Source: a virus
DNA length: 26,287 nt
Strand: one strand, 5' to 3'
IMG/VR virus record: IMGVR_UViG_3300030333_000529
Location: 1-26,287 of that record
The position numbers were made by a program, and so were the translations under genes. Position 1 is the stretch's first letter. Each line of letters opens with the position of its first letter. Shown here one piece after another: positions 23,050 to 26,287 of the stretch. Below the pieces are notes generated by a model. That model did not search any database and had not been told where the DNA came from. It saw nothing but the letters and a program-made list of their open reading frames with translations.

Positions 23050-24063
23050 ATGAGTACAACTATCGGAAATCTTGTAGATAGAATTTACAGAGAATATTTA
23101 GAACCTAATGATGATATACAATCATTTACTGTATTAACAGGAGGTTTAACAGCTAGTGCATCTGATCAAACAGTAGCTTACAATGCTGACTATCTAACAA
23201 CAGAAGAAGAGGATGCATTAGGCACTGGTGCATTTATTGAAATAAACCAGGAGTTAATGTTAGTAAGTTCACTAAATACAGCAGCATCCACTATGGCAGT
23301 AAAGAGAGCAGCAAGAGGTACTACTTTAGCTGCACATTCAACTGATGACGAAATCAAAGTTAATCCACCATTTCCAAGAAAAGTAGTATTTGATGCAGTT
23401 GTAGATCAAATTAATAATTTATTTCCTACATTGTTTGCAGTAGAAACTGTAAGCGTTACATCATCAGATGGATATACACTATTAGGAACATATGATAGTC
23501 CTGGTACAAACAATTATTTAATATCAGTATTAAAAGCAATATCACAATATACAGATTTTTCTTCTGGTTCTGACCAAACAGGAACTATATTTCAACCAGT
23601 GTCTGTAGAGTTAATTGAGTTACCTAATCCATTTACATACACAGACGACACAGGTACACAAAGAACAATAACATATACATCTGGACCAAACGCAGTTAAA
23701 GCATTACAGTTTTATAGCATTCAACAAGGACATACTGTCTATGTTACATTTAAGAAAAAGTTTGTAGAACCAACTGCAGAATCTGACACATTGTCAACTG
23801 TTGGTTTAGAGGATGAATATGAATCTATAATTATGGCAGGAGTTGCTGCACAAATGATGTCAGGTAGAGATATACCAGCAGCTACACAAAGTTATATTAC
23901 AGAATCATTACAAGCACAAGCGTTCCCAGTAGGATCTGGAACTAGCATTAGAAATTCTTTACTACAATATCAACAAATATTAATTACACAAGCAAGGAAA
24001 TATTTAAGAGCTAAATACCCAGAAGCTGTAGAAATAAATGGTGTTAATCTAGGTGTTCAATAA
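23050..24063 (+). CDS. Head-tail adaptor/connector-type protein (337 aa)
   Basis: The first gene after the capsid terminator, ATG 23050, no ribosome site upstream. The C-terminal part (about 255-330) has the pattern of phage head-completion adaptors: an acidic helix LEDEYESIIMAGVAAQMMSG, then a Gln/Ala region and YQQILITQARKYLRAKYPEA, like the helical adaptor subunits that sit under the portal. The N-terminal 110 residues hold a small beta module with GAFIEINQELMLVSS and KRAARGTTLAAHSTDD, the 'value that matters, then RGxxGTxxAxH' module common in tail and baseplate proteins. The same module begins in the gene at 26047. It ends in TAATG shared with the next gene. An alternative is a tail-fibre-like protein; the adaptor C-terminus makes that less likely. 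Confidence 0.55.
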   Translation: MSTTIGNLVDRIYREYLEPNDDIQSFTVLTGGLTASASDQTVAYNADYLTTEEEDALGTGAFIEINQELMLVSSLNTAASTMAVKRAARGTTLAAHSTDDEIKVNPPFPRKVVFDAVVDQINNLFPTLFAVETVSVTSSDGYTLLGTYDSPGTNNYLISVLKAISQYTDFSSGSDQTGTIFQPVSVELIELPNPFTYTDDTGTQRTITYTSGPNAVKALQFYSIQQGHTVYVTFKKKFVEPTAESDTLSTVGLEDEYESIIMAGVAAQMMSGRDIPAATQSYITESLQAQAFPVGSGTSIRNSLLQYQQILITQARKYLRAKYPEAVEINGVNLGVQ

Positions 24064-26045
24064 TGCCTAGAGTACCTACCACTGCAGATGTAACTAATCC
24101 ACACAGAAAAGGTTATGATTTTAGATTAGATAACTTGTTGTTTAGAGCAGCAGTTAGTCCAGATAGACAACTCGTTATTAGAAGTGCAGAATTTCCAGGC
24201 ACACAAATAGATTTAAAACAAAATCCAGAAGATATAACTACAAACATAGGTCAAATATTTTCACGAAATGATTTCAGTGGTGGACAAGGATTAGATTATG
24301 CACATAAAAGAAGTCAAACAGAAAAAGATGTAACTAGGTTTTTTGATAGCAAAGGTGTAGATGTATTTCACAGTGATGATGAAAGTGCATACAACATGCA
24401 TTTGTTGTACACAACACAAGATGAAGATGTTAGAGGCGGAACTACAACATTTGCTGGGTCTAATAACTATTTAGCACAAACAACTAATGGAGATTTATAT
24501 GTAACAGACCAAGCAGTAATATACAAATCAACAGATGATGGAGACACATGGAGTGCAGTAACTACTGGCTCTGTCACAGTAAATAATAATTTTACAGGTG
24601 CTGCCGCAGTAGGAGATCAAGTATATTTTACAACTGCAACAGGCACATCTGCTGGTGAATTAATTTTATACAATGGTTCTACTTGGTCAGAGTTATCACA
24701 CGACCAAACATCTAATGCCTTAACAGGTGTATGGTTTGCAAAGGGTCAATTATTTATATCAGGTGATGATGGTAGTGTTGGATATTTGTGGGCAGTAAAC
24801 CCTATAGGTAAATCATGGTCATCATCAGATTTAGCAGAAGCAGATGCTGTTGTAACTTTTGAAGATAGTCACACAATATCACAAGTTGTAGATGCAGGTG
24901 CAGTTGTATTAGCTGCCTCTACAAGTGGTGATATATTTTCTATAAAAGATGTGTCAGGTTCTATGACTTTGTTTGGACAAACTAACATACCATTTGAAGA
25001 AGTACACTCTATTGCTGCTGCAGAAGGAATAGTATTTTTTGGAACAAAAGACAAGTCAGAAGCTGTAGGTAGATTTTATCGTGCAGAGTTAGTAACAGCA
25101 GACAACTTATATGTACTAGCTAATAGACAATTAGTAAAAGAATGGAAAATTACAAGTGTAGACACAACACCTAAACACATGTTTGTGACAAGAGATAGTG
25201 TGTATTGTGGTATAAAAGAAAGTGGTTCAGAAAGTTTTTTGTGGAGATACTATTTACCAACAGCAGGATTTGCAAGAGATATAAAAATGAGTGCATCTGG
25301 TTTTATTACAGGAATTACACAAGCTAATGGTAAGTTTGTAGTCGTAGTTGCAGGTGTAGATGTTTATAGAGAGACTGCATTGTATGAGTCAACAGGTTAT
25401 GTAATACTTCCTAATGTAGATTTTTTTACATCAGAAGTAAAACAGTGGGTTGGAACAACAGTAGAACATGATGAGATAACAGATAGCAAAAGGGTACAAT
25501 GTTTTATTTCTACAAGAGAAGCAACAATAGATAATGCTGACAGTGGTAATTGGGAACTTACTAATGATAGCTCTACTGGTTTTGGTGGTGAAGAGTTCCA
25601 GATTAACAGAAACGCTAGATACTTAAACTTAAAAATTGTGTTACAAGCTAATGAAGATTTTTCTAGCTCACCTGTTTTTAGATCTGTATCAGCAAGAGCT
25701 TTACCTAGACCACAATTAATAGTTGTTGATATACCTGTAAATATATCTGACCAAGTAGAAAGACCAAACAGAAAAAGAATTGTAGTTAAAAATTTAGGTG
25801 AAGCTGTTTATCAAGAGTTAAAACAAAAAGAAGGTGATTCTGTTACACTAGAATTGTACGACCCTTCTGAAACTATTAGAGGAGTTGTTGAAAGTGTTGC
25901 ATATCCTGTAGTAAATAATGCTAACATAGGTTCTGTAACACAATACTGTACAATAAGAGTAAGAGGTGTTAGAGCAGCAGACATAACATCAGAGTTTACA
26001 AATGTATTAGGTATAGGTACATTAGGAGTAGTAAGATTAGGATAA
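24063..26045 (+). CDS. Beta-propeller tail protein (660 aa)
   Basis: ATG 24063 overlaps the previous stop. Residues 1-110 are an alpha/beta leader with RNDFSGGQGLDYAHKRSQ. Residues about 120-460 show repeated propeller blades: short strands with sialidase/BNR-like asp-box features (YKSTDDGDTWSAV, GDLYVTDQAV, GQLFISGDDGSVGYLW, GIVFFGTKDKS). The C-terminal 110 residues (from RPQLIVVDIPVNISDQ) with VYQELKQKEGDSVTLELYDP look like the small beta domain that ends many actinophage minor tail proteins. A propeller on a tail or adsorption protein could bind host glycans. No sialidase catalytic set is evident, so binding is more likely than cleavage. It has no signal peptide, as expected for a virion protein. 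Confidence 0.7.
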   Translation: MPRVPTTADVTNPHRKGYDFRLDNLLFRAAVSPDRQLVIRSAEFPGTQIDLKQNPEDITTNIGQIFSRNDFSGGQGLDYAHKRSQTEKDVTRFFDSKGVDVFHSDDESAYNMHLLYTTQDEDVRGGTTTFAGSNNYLAQTTNGDLYVTDQAVIYKSTDDGDTWSAVTTGSVTVNNNFTGAAAVGDQVYFTTATGTSAGELILYNGSTWSELSHDQTSNALTGVWFAKGQLFISGDDGSVGYLWAVNPIGKSWSSSDLAEADAVVTFEDSHTISQVVDAGAVVLAASTSGDIFSIKDVSGSMTLFGQTNIPFEEVHSIAAAEGIVFFGTKDKSEAVGRFYRAELVTADNLYVLANRQLVKEWKITSVDTTPKHMFVTRDSVYCGIKESGSESFLWRYYLPTAGFARDIKMSASGFITGITQANGKFVVVVAGVDVYRETALYESTGYVILPNVDFFTSEVKQWVGTTVEHDEITDSKRVQCFISTREATIDNADSGNWELTNDSSTGFGGEEFQINRNARYLNLKIVLQANEDFSSSPVFRSVSARALPRPQLIVVDIPVNISDQVERPNRKRIVVKNLGEAVYQELKQKEGDSVTLELYDPSETIRGVVESVAYPVVNNANIGSVTQYCTIRVRGVRAADITSEFTNVLGIGTLGVVRLG

Positions 26046-26046
26046 T

Positions 26047-26287
26047 ATGACAGCACAAGAAAGTAAATTAGCTAACGCATATGAAAGCACTATAGTATCT
26101 GCGTTAACTGCTGATAGTAGTAGTGTAATTATATCTGTTGACGCAGCACCTACTGATAGTTCAAATACAGCAATTACTGGTTCAGTAGTTATGTATTTAG
26201 TTTTAGATCCAGATAGTGATAGTTCAAGAGAGTATGTAAAAGTAACAAACATATCTGGTACGACACTTACAGTTCAAAGAAACATTG
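26047..26287 (+). CDS. Tail/baseplate-type protein, N-terminal part (cut by window end)
   Basis: ATG 26047 lies one base after the stop of the propeller gene, and the frame stays open to the right edge (80 codons). The visible protein is Ser/Thr- and Val-rich beta structure: SVVMYLVLDPDSDSSREYVK then VTNISGTTLTVQRNI. That EYVKVTNISGTTLTVQR segment is the beta module also present near the start of the 23050 protein, so the two may share a fold used at virion interfaces. The remainder is unseen. Confidence 0.65.
   Translation, partial: MTAQESKLANAYESTIVSALTADSSSVIISVDAAPTDSSNTAITGSVVMYLVLDPDSDSSREYVKVTNISGTTLTVQRNI

Overview
The window is an AT-rich stretch of a tailed, double-stranded DNA phage genome. 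Every gene I can support is on the + strand, and most neighbours overlap or abut (ATGA, TAATG or short overlaps). It covers packaging, internal virion proteins, capsid and the first tail genes, and is open at both ends. Stops are ordinary TAA/TAG/TGA, so no alternative code is indicated, and no stretch over about 190 bases lacks a gene. The host is probably a low-GC marine actinobacterium, possibly of the Acidimicrobiia/Ca. Actinomarina type. The clues are the low GC, the Thr-rich VPETTTTT linker in the lysozyme-like protein, and a head-tail adaptor and tail C-terminus that resemble actinophage proteins. This host assignment is inference.

Layout. 1-400: the end of a small Cys-containing protein, a small basic protein, and a very small TTG-started zinc-ribbon gene overlapping the terminase. 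388-4644: terminase large subunit with an N-terminal Cys4 finger and helix-turn-helix, portal, and two small unknown proteins. 4641-21156: a block of about 16.5 kb encoding probable internal or ejected virion proteins. It comprises a 2386-aa giant with a glycine-zipper segment, a 316-aa unknown, a lytic-transglycosylase-like protein with a mucin-like linker, a 1606-aa polyvalent protein (ParB-like, ADP-ribosyltransferase-like and methyltransferase modules), a peptidoglycan-binding 547-aa protein, and a 291-aa helical protein. 21157-21341: the one real regulatory gap, with a perfect extended -10 promoter and a leader in which GACC and GGTC alternate five times. 21342-22982: scaffold and major capsid protein. 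22983-23049: intrinsic terminator running straight into a second extended -10 that predicts a leaderless mRNA. 23050-26287: head-tail adaptor, a beta-propeller tail protein, and the start of another tail or baseplate protein.

How it fits together. TerL, portal, scaffold and capsid build and fill the head. Between portal and capsid sits an unusually large set of proteins likely to be packed in the head or neck and delivered with the DNA: wall-cutting and wall-binding modules, a membrane-active candidate, and a multi-enzyme protein that could modify or shield components at the start of infection. The capsid transcript appears to have its own promoter, structured leader and terminator, which would allow capsid to be made in excess over the giant proteins.

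The strongest candidates for undescribed biology are the 1606-aa polyvalent protein, the alternating-hairpin leader before the scaffold/capsid genes, and the Zn-finger/HTH fusion on TerL.
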